From contig DXGO01000102.1 in the NCBI GenBank assembly GCA_019113885.1, positions 1 to 36,594 on the forward strand: a DNA stretch of 36,594 nt, given 5' to 3'. This stretch comes from Candidatus Alistipes intestinipullorum (GTDB lineage: Bacteria; Bacteroidota; Bacteroidia; Bacteroidales; Rikenellaceae). The notes beneath the pieces are model-generated. The model did not search any database. It worked only from the letters and a program-made list of their open reading frames with translations, and had not been told where the DNA came from. Positions 9,068-16,264 of this stretch are shown here, piece by piece; within the stretch, counting starts at the first letter, position 1; each line of letters starts with the position of its first letter. The position numbers and the translations under genes are program-made.

Positions 9068-9498
9068 TGCGCTTTCTCCCAGAATTTCAGGTATTTGTCC
9101 TCCTTGCGGTGCATCTGTGCATTGGTCCGTGGCGTCTTGTCGTTTTGGCCGCAGAGGTGCAGTACGCCGTGCACTACCACGCGGCGCATCTCTTCAAGTG
9201 CAGTCGCCCCATATTGTCGGGCATTGTCTGCTACGGTCTCCACGTCGATGAAAATATCCCCCGAGACGATGCGTGTTCCCTTGCGGTCGCTGTAGTCGAA
9301 GGTGATGATATCGGTGAAGTAGTCGTGTCCGAGGTATTGGCGGTTCATCTCCAGCAGGCGCTGTGCCGAGCAGAAGATGTAGGTGACCTCGCCCAGTTCG
9401 TAGCCTTCGCTGCGGGCCACCTCGCGGAGCCACTGCGCCGTCAGGCGCTTCTGCGGCAACCGGTAGGTGCAATCATCGGTATAGTATCTGACAGCCAT
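9064..9498 (-). CDS. ybeY: Endoribonuclease/rRNA maturation factor YbeY, with altered third zinc ligand
   Basis: YbeY is a metal-dependent RNase acting in 16S rRNA 3'-end maturation and ribosome quality control. The product is 144 aa if started at the ATG at 9498 (MAVRYYTDD). A longer reading would need a TTG at 9525 and adds nine residues of no family resemblance. The conserved TDIITFDY and SGDIFID stretches are present. The metal motif HX3HX5H reads His110, His114, Asp120 (HGVLHLCGQND), so the third His is replaced by Asp. I recall Bacteroidota members also diverging here. It overlaps mnmG by 4 bp. Confidence 0.93.
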   Translation of the reverse strand: MAVRYYTDDCTYRLPQKRLTAQWLREVARSEGYELGEVTYIFCSAQRLLEMNRQYLGHDYFTDIITFDYSDRKGTRIVSGDIFIDVETVADNARQYGATALEEMRRVVVHGVLHLCGQNDKTPRTNAQMHRKEDKYLKFWEKAQ

Positions 9499-9592
9499 GT
9501 TTCGGCAAATAGGTTTTGTTTGCAATATGGTTCATCGGGAATGCGGTGCGGCAAGGGCGGCTTTTGAGCCACACCCTGCTGCCGCCGGCTCC

Positions 9593-10720
9593 TTATCGCT
9601 TGAAGCAGTCCTCGGCACGCATCTTCTGCCTCGGATCGGGCGGATAGATGCCGAAGACAATCCGGTATTCGGTCTCCATAGTCGAAATGTTCACTGCCGA
9701 TCCGATGGTTCCCAACGTCTGGTTTCTGGCCACTTTCTGGCCCTTTTCGACGCTGATCGTCCCGAGGTTGGCATAGGAGGTTATATATTCGCCATGGGCC
9801 ACGAAAACGTCGTATTTGCCCGTAATGCGGTTCTGCTTCGTCTCCACGACCTTGCCGTCGTAGATCGAGATGACCGACGCCCCTTTCGGACCGGTGATCT
9901 CGGCCATGTTCTCCTTGTAGCGTTTCACGCGTCCGCCCGTAACCGGAAGCCGCAATCCCGAGGTCTTCGACGAGAACGACGCTCCCTCCTTGTTGCCCTT
10001 GGTCAGCTTGCGCAGTTCGTTGATTGCTACGTCGAGCTGCTGCTCTTCCGACATCTTGCGTTGCAGGGCCTTCTTCTCCTGCTGGGTCATTGTCCGGATG
10101 CTTGCCTTGGCGTTGCGTGAATCGCGTTCGAGCTTCTCGCGTTGTGACGTGAGCCGCTGCATCACCGAATCGAGCGAATGTTTCCGGCTGTCGAGCACCT
10201 GCCGTTTGGCCTGCACCTGTTCGTCGAGAGCCGCGATATCACGCAATTTCCGTTCGCGCAGCGCCGCGACTTCCCGCAACACGGTGATCCGACGCGCCAC
10301 ATCGGCAAAGCTGCGGGCCGAGAAGAGATAGGCCAGGTAATTGTTGTGCCGGTAGTTGCGGTAGGCTTCGCGGGCCATCTCGCCGTACTGCGCCCGATAG
10401 CGTTCGAGGGTTTCCGACAGGCTCCCTGCCACGCTGTCCGTGCGTGCGATCTCCTCCTGCAGCAGCCGCACCTGCCTTTCGTTGGCTTCGATAAGCTGGC
10501 TCCGCGAGTCGATTTGCCGCGCCAGCAGGCGGACCCGCTCTTCGTTTGCGGCACGTCCCTTCTTGAGTTTGGCGATTTGCGCCTCCTCGTTGGCAATGCG
10601 CTTCTCAATCGCCGCGATGACGCGTTTCTGCTCCTCGATGCGCTTGTCACTCTGGGCGAAGGCTCCGAGGGAGATGAACAGCAACGTGCTGAGCAGGATG
10701 CATAATCCGAGCGGTTTCAT
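9593..10720 (-). CDS. EnvC-like murein hydrolase activator (coiled coil plus degenerate LytM domain)
   Basis: This 375-aa exported protein has a signal peptide (residues 1-22, ending AFAQ). A long coiled coil follows at roughly 25-245, rich in K/R/E/Q heptads, and then a C-terminal M23/LytM domain at about 260-370. Active M23 enzymes need HxxxD, and HxH near the end. Here the expected positions read ITGPKGASV, SYANLG and METEYRIVFG, with none of the zinc ligands. Such domains do not cut peptidoglycan. In E. coli the similar EnvC activates cell-division amidases. The same role is inferred, and no amidase gene is in the window. It begins 4 nt after the TPR gene stop. Confidence 0.88.
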   Translation of the reverse strand: MKPLGLCILLSTLLFISLGAFAQSDKRIEEQKRVIAAIEKRIANEEAQIAKLKKGRAANEERVRLLARQIDSRSQLIEANERQVRLLQEEIARTDSVAGSLSETLERYRAQYGEMAREAYRNYRHNNYLAYLFSARSFADVARRITVLREVAALRERKLRDIAALDEQVQAKRQVLDSRKHSLDSVMQRLTSQREKLERDSRNAKASIRTMTQQEKKALQRKMSEEQQLDVAINELRKLTKGNKEGASFSSKTSGLRLPVTGGRVKRYKENMAEITGPKGASVISIYDGKVVETKQNRITGKYDVFVAHGEYITSYANLGTISVEKGQKVARNQTLGTIGSAVNISTMETEYRIVFGIYPPDPRQKMRAEDCFKR

Positions 10721-10724
10721 GCCG

Positions 10725-12530
10725 TCAGGGTGCTTGGGGTTTCGGTTTCGCGGGCTGCGCGATCCGTTGTTCGATCTGTCGAGCGTCGTAGCCCTTCTCG
10801 AGGGCCCGCCGCCAGTAGACTTCGGCCATGAACTGTTCGCCGAGTTCGTGGAGGATGTCGCCGTAGTGTACCATCAGTTCGGGACTCTCCTGCCCGTCGA
10901 GCGCTACGGCTTTCTGCAACAGCTTTTTGGCCTCTTCCGTGCGCCCGAGCTTGAAGAGTACCCAGGCATGCGTGTCGAGGTAGGTGGGGTTGTTGTCGGT
11001 GAGCGCCACGACGAGACTTGACATCGAGAGCGCCCGTTCCAGGTCTCGCTCCTCGAGCGAGAGGAAGTAGGCGTAATTGTTGAGAACCACGACGTTGTCC
11101 TTCCATAACCCGAGGCTCTTCTCATAGGCTTTGTAGCACTGTTTCATCGCCTTGCGGGCGGCTGCCGTATCGAAGGGCATCCCGGATTTCAGTGAGTCGG
11201 CCTGTTTCGACGAGGCCTCGCCCAGCAGGGCTTTCTGATGCCAGGCATCCCCGATCAGTCCCCAGATCACACCCTGCAGCGAATCGGTGTCGGCATAACG
11301 CAGCGACTCCTTGTAGGCATCGATCGCCCGGTCGTACTGCTTCGAGTAGCTCAATACGTTCCCTTTGGCGATGTGGAAGTCGATCTTGCCCGGGAAGAGC
11401 GCCAATGCGCGGTTGACGTATTTGTCCACCGAGTCGGGATGCTGGAGGTAGCTCTCGATGTCGATGACCGTCCGGTAGTACTCCATGACGGGCGGCTGGT
11501 CGGCAAGGTGGTTCTTGTAGAGCGTAAGCGCCTGTTCGAGCTCCCCCGAGGCGATCAGGTGGTCGGCATAGAGCTTTACGACCCGTTGGTCGTCGGGATA
11601 GAGGATCGCCAGTGTCGAGGCCAGGTCGTTGATCTGGAAGTAGTACTCGCGGTAGAAGCGGATGTCGGAGGTGTACTGCTCGAAACGGCGGATTTTTGTC
11701 TCCACGGGCAATTCTTCCGACCGGAACAGTGGCCGCATGATGCCCAGCAGGGCCCGGTAGTCGCGGCGGTCGGTGTAGAAGTTGGCCAGCGCCATGAGAG
11801 TCTGGACGTTCGTGGAGTCGATCCGCAGGGCCTCACCGTACTCGGCCCGGGCCATCGAGTCCTTGCCTGCCACAGCGTAGAGGTCGGCCAGCACCACGTG
11901 GTGTCCGGCTTCATAAGGGGCTGTTTCGACCATCTCCCGGGCCTCGTCGATCGCCTTGTCGGTCTGGTTCGTGGCCACCAGCAGGTGGCGTTTCATTTCG
12001 CTCAGGTAGGGGATTTTCCCGAAACGCACCTCCGCCGAATCGAGCGTTACCAACGCCATTACGGGGCTTCGCTTCTGTTCGTAGAGCGCCGCCACGACAC
12101 GGTAGTTGTCGGGGTCGTTCGGATGTGCCTTCAGCAACTTGCGGTAGACGTTCAACGCCTCGTCGTACCGCTGTGCATAGATGAGTGTCTGACCGTAGAA
12201 CTGGTGGTACCACTTGTTCGTCGTATCGAGCCGGTAAGCCTCGCCGGCCAGCTCCACCGCTTCGTCAGGGGTGGCGTAAAGTCCGTTTGCGGCCAGTTCG
12301 TAGTAGGCCGGGGCATAGGTCGAATCGCGGCGTATGGCCTCCCGGAAAAGTCCTTTCGCGCGCACCGTGTCGCCGAAGATGGCATTCTGCTTGATCCCCT
12401 CGGTATAGAACCACACGCTGCGCAGCGAGTCGGGCCATTCGGGAGCGGGCGCTGCAGACGTGTCTTTCCCGGTGACGAAGGCCGTGGAAAAGAGCAGGCA
12501 CAGAATGGCGGTCGCTGTTAGGCGTTTCAT
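10725..12530 (-). CDS. Exported tetratricopeptide repeat protein
   Basis: This 601-aa protein has an N-terminal signal peptide (residues 1-21) and many helical tetratricopeptide repeats. Examples are RAKGLFREAIRRDSTYAPAY, YDEALNVYRKLLKAHPNDP, ARAEYGEALRIDSTNVQTL and EEAKKLLQKAVALDG near the end. The C-terminus is proline-rich (AQPAKPKPQAP). TPR arrays are protein-binding scaffolds, and here one would sit in the periplasm. It lies between pheS (24 nt upstream) and the EnvC-like gene (4 nt downstream), so involvement in envelope assembly or division with that partner is plausible but unproven. Confidence 0.88.
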   Translation of the reverse strand: MKRLTATAILCLLFSTAFVTGKDTSAAPAPEWPDSLRSVWFYTEGIKQNAIFGDTVRAKGLFREAIRRDSTYAPAYYELAANGLYATPDEAVELAGEAYRLDTTNKWYHQFYGQTLIYAQRYDEALNVYRKLLKAHPNDPDNYRVVAALYEQKRSPVMALVTLDSAEVRFGKIPYLSEMKRHLLVATNQTDKAIDEAREMVETAPYEAGHHVVLADLYAVAGKDSMARAEYGEALRIDSTNVQTLMALANFYTDRRDYRALLGIMRPLFRSEELPVETKIRRFEQYTSDIRFYREYYFQINDLASTLAILYPDDQRVVKLYADHLIASGELEQALTLYKNHLADQPPVMEYYRTVIDIESYLQHPDSVDKYVNRALALFPGKIDFHIAKGNVLSYSKQYDRAIDAYKESLRYADTDSLQGVIWGLIGDAWHQKALLGEASSKQADSLKSGMPFDTAAARKAMKQCYKAYEKSLGLWKDNVVVLNNYAYFLSLEERDLERALSMSSLVVALTDNNPTYLDTHAWVLFKLGRTEEAKKLLQKAVALDGQESPELMVHYGDILHELGEQFMAEVYWRRALEKGYDARQIEQRIAQPAKPKPQAP

Positions 12531-12554
12531 GGGCGGACGTTTCGTTAAAGGCTT

Positions 12555-13580
12555 CTAGAGAGCTTCGTCGAACTGGTGGAGGAAGCGGACGTCGTTTTCG
12601 AAATAGAGCCGCAGGTCCTTCACGCCGTACTTGAGCATGGCGACACGTTCAATCCCCATGCCGAAGGCGAATCCGGAGTATTTTTCGGGATCGATATCGT
12701 TCGCTTTCAATACGTTGGGATCGACCATGCCGCAGCCCATGATCTCGAGCCACCCCGTCCCCTTGCAGACCGGGCAACCCTTGCCGCCGCAGAGGTTGCA
12801 CGAGACGTCGACCTCGGCCGAGGGCTCCGTGAAGGGGAAGTACGACGGGCGCATGCGGATGCGGGTCTGCTCGCCGAAGATCTCCTTGGCAAAGTAGAGC
12901 AGCGACTGCTTCATGTCGGCGAACGAGACCCCTTCGTCGATGTAGAGGCCCTCGATCTGGTGGAAGATGCAGTGGGCGCGGTAGGAGATGGCCTCGTTGC
13001 GGAACACGCGCCCGGGGCAGATGACGCGGATGGGCGGCTTCTGGCGCTCCATCGTGCGCACCTGGATCGACGAGGTGTGCGTACGCAGCAGGATGTCGGG
13101 GTCCTTCTCGATGAAGAAGGTGTCCTGCATATCGCGGGCGGGATGCTCGGGCGGGAAGTTAAGCGCCGAGAAGACGTGCCAGTCGTCCTCGATCTCGGGA
13201 CCGTCCGCCACGGTATAGCCCAGTCTGGAAAAGACCTCGACGATCTGGTTCTTCACGAGCGAGATCGGGTGGCGCGATCCGAGGTGCTCGGCCGTGCCGG
13301 GGCGCGTGAGGTCATCCTCCGACGCGGCGTTCTCGGCGGCCGCATTCTGCCACTCCTCGCGCAGGGCGTTGATGCGCGTCGTGGCCTCGTTCTTGAGCCG
13401 GTTCAGCTGTTGCCCCAACTCGCGTTTAAGCTCCGGAGCCACCGTTTTGAAATCCTCCATCAGGGCATTCAACTCACCCTTCTTGCCGAGAATCTTGATG
13501 CGGAATTCTTCGATTTCCGCTGCCGCTTTGGGTTTGAACTCTTCGACTCGTCGTAGGAGTTCGTTGATTTTGTCGGTCAT
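12555..13580 (-). CDS. pheS: Phenylalanyl-tRNA synthetase alpha subunit
   Basis: The catalytic alpha subunit of the alpha2-beta2 class II synthetase charges tRNA-Phe. The 341-aa length is standard. The N-terminal ~85 residues form the coiled-coil tRNA-binding arm. Then come HPARDMQDTFFI, LLRTHTSSIQVRTM, the motif 2 stretch GRVFRNEAISYRAHC and FHQIEGLYID. A Cys-rich insert (CNLCGGKGCPVCKG) precedes the final catalytic strand, and motif 3 GFAFGMGIERVAMLKYG ends the domain. pheT is not adjacent, as in many Bacteroidota. It is the first gene of the minus-strand run, with its own promoter at 13646-13653. Confidence 0.97.
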   Translation of the reverse strand: MTDKINELLRRVEEFKPKAAAEIEEFRIKILGKKGELNALMEDFKTVAPELKRELGQQLNRLKNEATTRINALREEWQNAAAENAASEDDLTRPGTAEHLGSRHPISLVKNQIVEVFSRLGYTVADGPEIEDDWHVFSALNFPPEHPARDMQDTFFIEKDPDILLRTHTSSIQVRTMERQKPPIRVICPGRVFRNEAISYRAHCIFHQIEGLYIDEGVSFADMKQSLLYFAKEIFGEQTRIRMRPSYFPFTEPSAEVDVSCNLCGGKGCPVCKGTGWLEIMGCGMVDPNVLKANDIDPEKYSGFAFGMGIERVAMLKYGVKDLRLYFENDVRFLHQFDEAL

Positions 13581-13582
13581 AT

Positions 13583-13613
13583 TTTGATCGTGTTTCTTTT
13601 TTGTCTACTTTTG
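13583..13613 (+). promoter_or_regulatory. Promoter for the patatin/barrel gene
   Basis: TTTG at 13583-13586 and TACTTTTG at 13606-13613 are separated by 19 nt, which is an exact Bacteroidota -33/-7 arrangement. The start codon is 56 nt downstream. Confidence 0.65.
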
Positions 13614-13645
13614 GCAGGTGTCCCTTTCCTTGGGGTACTAACGTG

Positions 13646-13653
13646 CAAAGTTA
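13646..13653 (-). promoter_or_regulatory. Putative -7 element of the pheS operon promoter
   Basis: On the minus strand this reads TAACTTTG, an exact TAnnTTTG match, 66 nt before the pheS start. It lies 33 bp from the oppositely directed -7 element of the patatin gene. No exact -33 TTTG was found. Confidence 0.5.
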
Positions 13654-13668
13654 CAAAAAAATTGAGAT

Positions 13669-15969
13669 ATGTTGCGTAAATTCGCCTCATTTGTCCTGAT
13701 GCTTGCATTCACGCTCCCCGCCTCGGGGCAGAAAGTGGGGGTCGTCATGAGCGGAGGCGGAGCCAAGGGTCTCTACCATATCGGCGTGCTCGAGGCCCTT
13801 GAAACCTATGGCATTCCGATCGACTATGTGGCCGGAACGTCGATGGGCTCGATCATCGCCGCCATGTATGCCGCAGGATACTCTCCGGCCGAGATGCGGT
13901 CGATCGTCTCTTCGGGCGTCGTGCGCGAATGGGTCTCCGGACGCATCGATCCCAACGTTTACATGCCCTATTACCGGCAGATCGCCAGCAATCCGGCCTT
14001 CGTGAACCTGCGTGTCGATGTCGAAGACCCGGCTGGGGCCCGGTTCGTCGTGCCGACGAACCTCATCTCCTCGACACAGATCGACATGGCGCTGACGGAG
14101 CTCTTCGCAGCGGCGTCAACGGCCGCGGAGGGTGATTTCAATCGTCTGATGGTTCCATTCCTCTGTGTAGCCAGCGACATGAACCACCGCGGACCGGCCG
14201 TAATGCGTCGGGGCGATCTGAGTGAAGCCGTGCGGTCGTCGATGTCCATTCCGTTGGTATTCAAACCTATGACAATCGACTCGATGCTTCTTTACGACGG
14301 CGGTATCTACGATAACTTCCCCTGGAAACCCCTCGACGAGGCCTTTTCCCCCGATTTGATCATCGGATCGATCTGCACGTCGGGTAATACGCCTCCCAGC
14401 GAGCAGAACAACCTGCTCGACCAGGCCTTCCTGCTGGCCATGCACGACTCCGACTATACGCTGCCCGAAGGGCGCAGTGTGACAATCCGCCGGGCCGTAG
14501 GGGTCAACATGCTCGATTTCGATCAGGCCGAGGCGATCATGGACGCGGGATACGAAGATGCTATCGCTGCCATGCCGCAACTGCTCGAACGCATTCCTGT
14601 CGGCGACCGTCGCGATTCGGCCTGGTTTGCCGACCGGCGGGCGGCCTTCCGGAAACGGTGTCCGCCGCTGGTTTTCGACAACTACGACCTCAAAGGATTG
14701 AAACCTGCTCAGAAAGCCTATGTACGTGACTTGTTGCAGGTCGATCCCCGTCTGGCAGGGCGGCAGCAGGTCATGGACTTCGCCCAGCTGCGCACGAACC
14801 TCTACCGGTTGCTCTCCGTGGGGGACTTTTCGATGGATTTCCCCAAGGCCCGCTACGATTCGCTCTCGGGCCGCTATACGTTCGTGGCCCGCTTCAACAC
14901 GCGTCCGACCTTCAAACTGACGTTCGGCGGGAACGTCTCCTCGACGGCCTTCAACCAGGCCTATGTGGGGGTAAGCCACAGTTGGATCGGCCGCGTGTCG
15001 CAGCGCCTCGGTGCCGACCTCTATCTCGGGCCCCTCTATACGTGGGGCACGTTCGGCGGGCGTACCGATTTCTACATGTGGAAACCGCTTTTCATCGACT
15101 ATGCCTACAATTTCTCGGTGGCCAACTTCCGCCACGGCTACTTCGGCAACGTCTCGAAAGTGCGCAATGCCGAGCAGGTGAAGAGCAGTGAGAGTTTCCT
15201 GACCTTCGGTGTCGGCATGCCGGTCACGCACCGCAGTGCCTTCGTGTTGCGGGCCAACGGCGGGCATGTCAATTACCGGTACGACTCGCAGGATATCTTC
15301 GCCGACGATACCGACCTGACACGATTTTCGTTTTTCGGCCTCCGGGCCTCGATCATCCGCAACACGCTCGACAAGTTCCTCTATCCGAGGCGCGGCTCCG
15401 ACCTTCAGCTTTCGGCCATTTTTGTCACCGGGCGCGACAAGTACAATCCCTATGACGTGAAGACGTTCATCGCCTCCGAAACCCGCCAGTGGTTCGGCGG
15501 GCGCTTTACGTGGAACAAGTATTTCGACATGCCGGGGCTGAGCTGGTTTTCCTTCGGGTTGAATATCGACGGTGTCCTTACGAACCAGCCGTCGTTCCAG
15601 ACCGAGAGTGCGACGCTCATGGCGATGCCCGAATATGCTCCCGTTTCGCACATGCGAATGATCTACATGCCCGATTACCGGGCGCCCCGTTTCGTAGCGG
15701 GCGGCCTGATGCCCACGTTCGACCTGACGACGAACTTCTTCTTCCGTACAGGTTTCTATGCCATGTACCGTCAGACGCGCGACTACAACCCTTTCGGCGA
15801 GGAGGATCGCCCGTGGCATTACATTGCGGAGGCATCGCTTGTCTACCACACGCCGATCGGCCCGGTAAGCCTGGCGTTGACAAAGTACGACCTTCAGGAT
15901 TGGAAAAACATGTATCTCACCTTCAATTTCGGTTACGCGATCTTCGCCCCCAAGGGAACCTTCTATTGA
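13669..15969 (+). CDS. Patatin-like phospholipase with outer-membrane barrel domain
   Basis: This 766-aa exported protein has a signal peptide (residues 1-20, ending ASGQ). The patatin domain spans roughly 25-320. Its oxyanion loop is SGGGAKGLYHIG, the nucleophile is Ser58 in GTSMGS, and the dyad Asp210 lies in DGGIYDNFPW. A short POTRA-like linker and a C-terminal half rich in alternating aromatic beta-strands follow, resembling the Omp85/BamA-type 16-strand barrel. This is the layout of type Vd (PlpD-like) proteins and of many Bacteroidota patatins. Lipid acyl-hydrolase activity at the outer membrane is inferred. A strong hairpin terminator follows. Confidence 0.9.
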   Translation: MLRKFASFVLMLAFTLPASGQKVGVVMSGGGAKGLYHIGVLEALETYGIPIDYVAGTSMGSIIAAMYAAGYSPAEMRSIVSSGVVREWVSGRIDPNVYMPYYRQIASNPAFVNLRVDVEDPAGARFVVPTNLISSTQIDMALTELFAAASTAAEGDFNRLMVPFLCVASDMNHRGPAVMRRGDLSEAVRSSMSIPLVFKPMTIDSMLLYDGGIYDNFPWKPLDEAFSPDLIIGSICTSGNTPPSEQNNLLDQAFLLAMHDSDYTLPEGRSVTIRRAVGVNMLDFDQAEAIMDAGYEDAIAAMPQLLERIPVGDRRDSAWFADRRAAFRKRCPPLVFDNYDLKGLKPAQKAYVRDLLQVDPRLAGRQQVMDFAQLRTNLYRLLSVGDFSMDFPKARYDSLSGRYTFVARFNTRPTFKLTFGGNVSSTAFNQAYVGVSHSWIGRVSQRLGADLYLGPLYTWGTFGGRTDFYMWKPLFIDYAYNFSVANFRHGYFGNVSKVRNAEQVKSSESFLTFGVGMPVTHRSAFVLRANGGHVNYRYDSQDIFADDTDLTRFSFFGLRASIIRNTLDKFLYPRRGSDLQLSAIFVTGRDKYNPYDVKTFIASETRQWFGGRFTWNKYFDMPGLSWFSFGLNIDGVLTNQPSFQTESATLMAMPEYAPVSHMRMIYMPDYRAPRFVAGGLMPTFDLTTNFFFRTGFYAMYRQTRDYNPFGEEDRPWHYIAEASLVYHTPIGPVSLALTKYDLQDWKNMYLTFNFGYAIFAPKGTFY

Positions 15970-16038
15970 TCGCCGTGCTGCATTTGCGATTCGGGAGAGG
16001 CTCGGGTATGGGATCTCCCGGGAAAAGCGAGTCTCGGG

Positions 16039-16075
16039 AAAGCCGTCCGGAATATATTTCCGGACGGCTTTTTTT
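16039..16075 (+). terminator. Strong terminator after the patatin gene
   Basis: AAAGCCGTCCGG at 16039-16050 pairs perfectly with CCGGACGGCTTT at 16060-16071 around a 9-nt loop, followed by more T residues to 16075. Confidence 0.9.
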
Positions 16076-16233
16076 CGTCGTCGGGATTTTGCGTCGAGGG
16101 AGGGGTGGCCGGAAATTCCGGCATGAAGCCCGGAGATGGTAAATTCTGTGCAAAAACGTATAACAGGCAGATCGGTGATTAGATTTTGCTATGATTTGAA
16201 CGATTCGTTCCATGCTCCGGGACGGTGCGAACC

Positions 16234-16241
16234 TAATTTTG
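16234..16241 (+). promoter_or_regulatory. Putative -7 element before the LRR lipoprotein gene
   Basis: TAATTTTG matches TAnnTTTG and lies 23 nt before the chosen start at 16265. The expected -33 TTTG is missing at the usual distance. Confidence 0.35.
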
Positions 16242-16264
16242 TTTTAACCGAAACACTAACTTCT

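Larger units (their letters stand above)
15970..16264. other. Intergenic boundary between core genes and the accessory block
   Basis: About 295 nt without a convincing gene. It contains the terminator at 16039-16075 and a possible promoter element at 16234-16241. An in-frame upward extension of the downstream LRR gene to 16136 exists, but it lacks a signal peptide at its start and is not adopted. Nothing else recognisable was seen. Confidence 0.6.

Noticed and set aside
11889..11904. CACGTG-centred palindrome in the TPR gene as another parS site
   Set aside because: The flanks (CAC/GTG around the core) do not match the TGTTCC...GGAACA arms, so only the 6-bp core is shared.
14116..15849. 577-codon open frame antisense to the patatin gene
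   Set aside because: It is a shadow of the real gene, and the translation shows no coherent domain.
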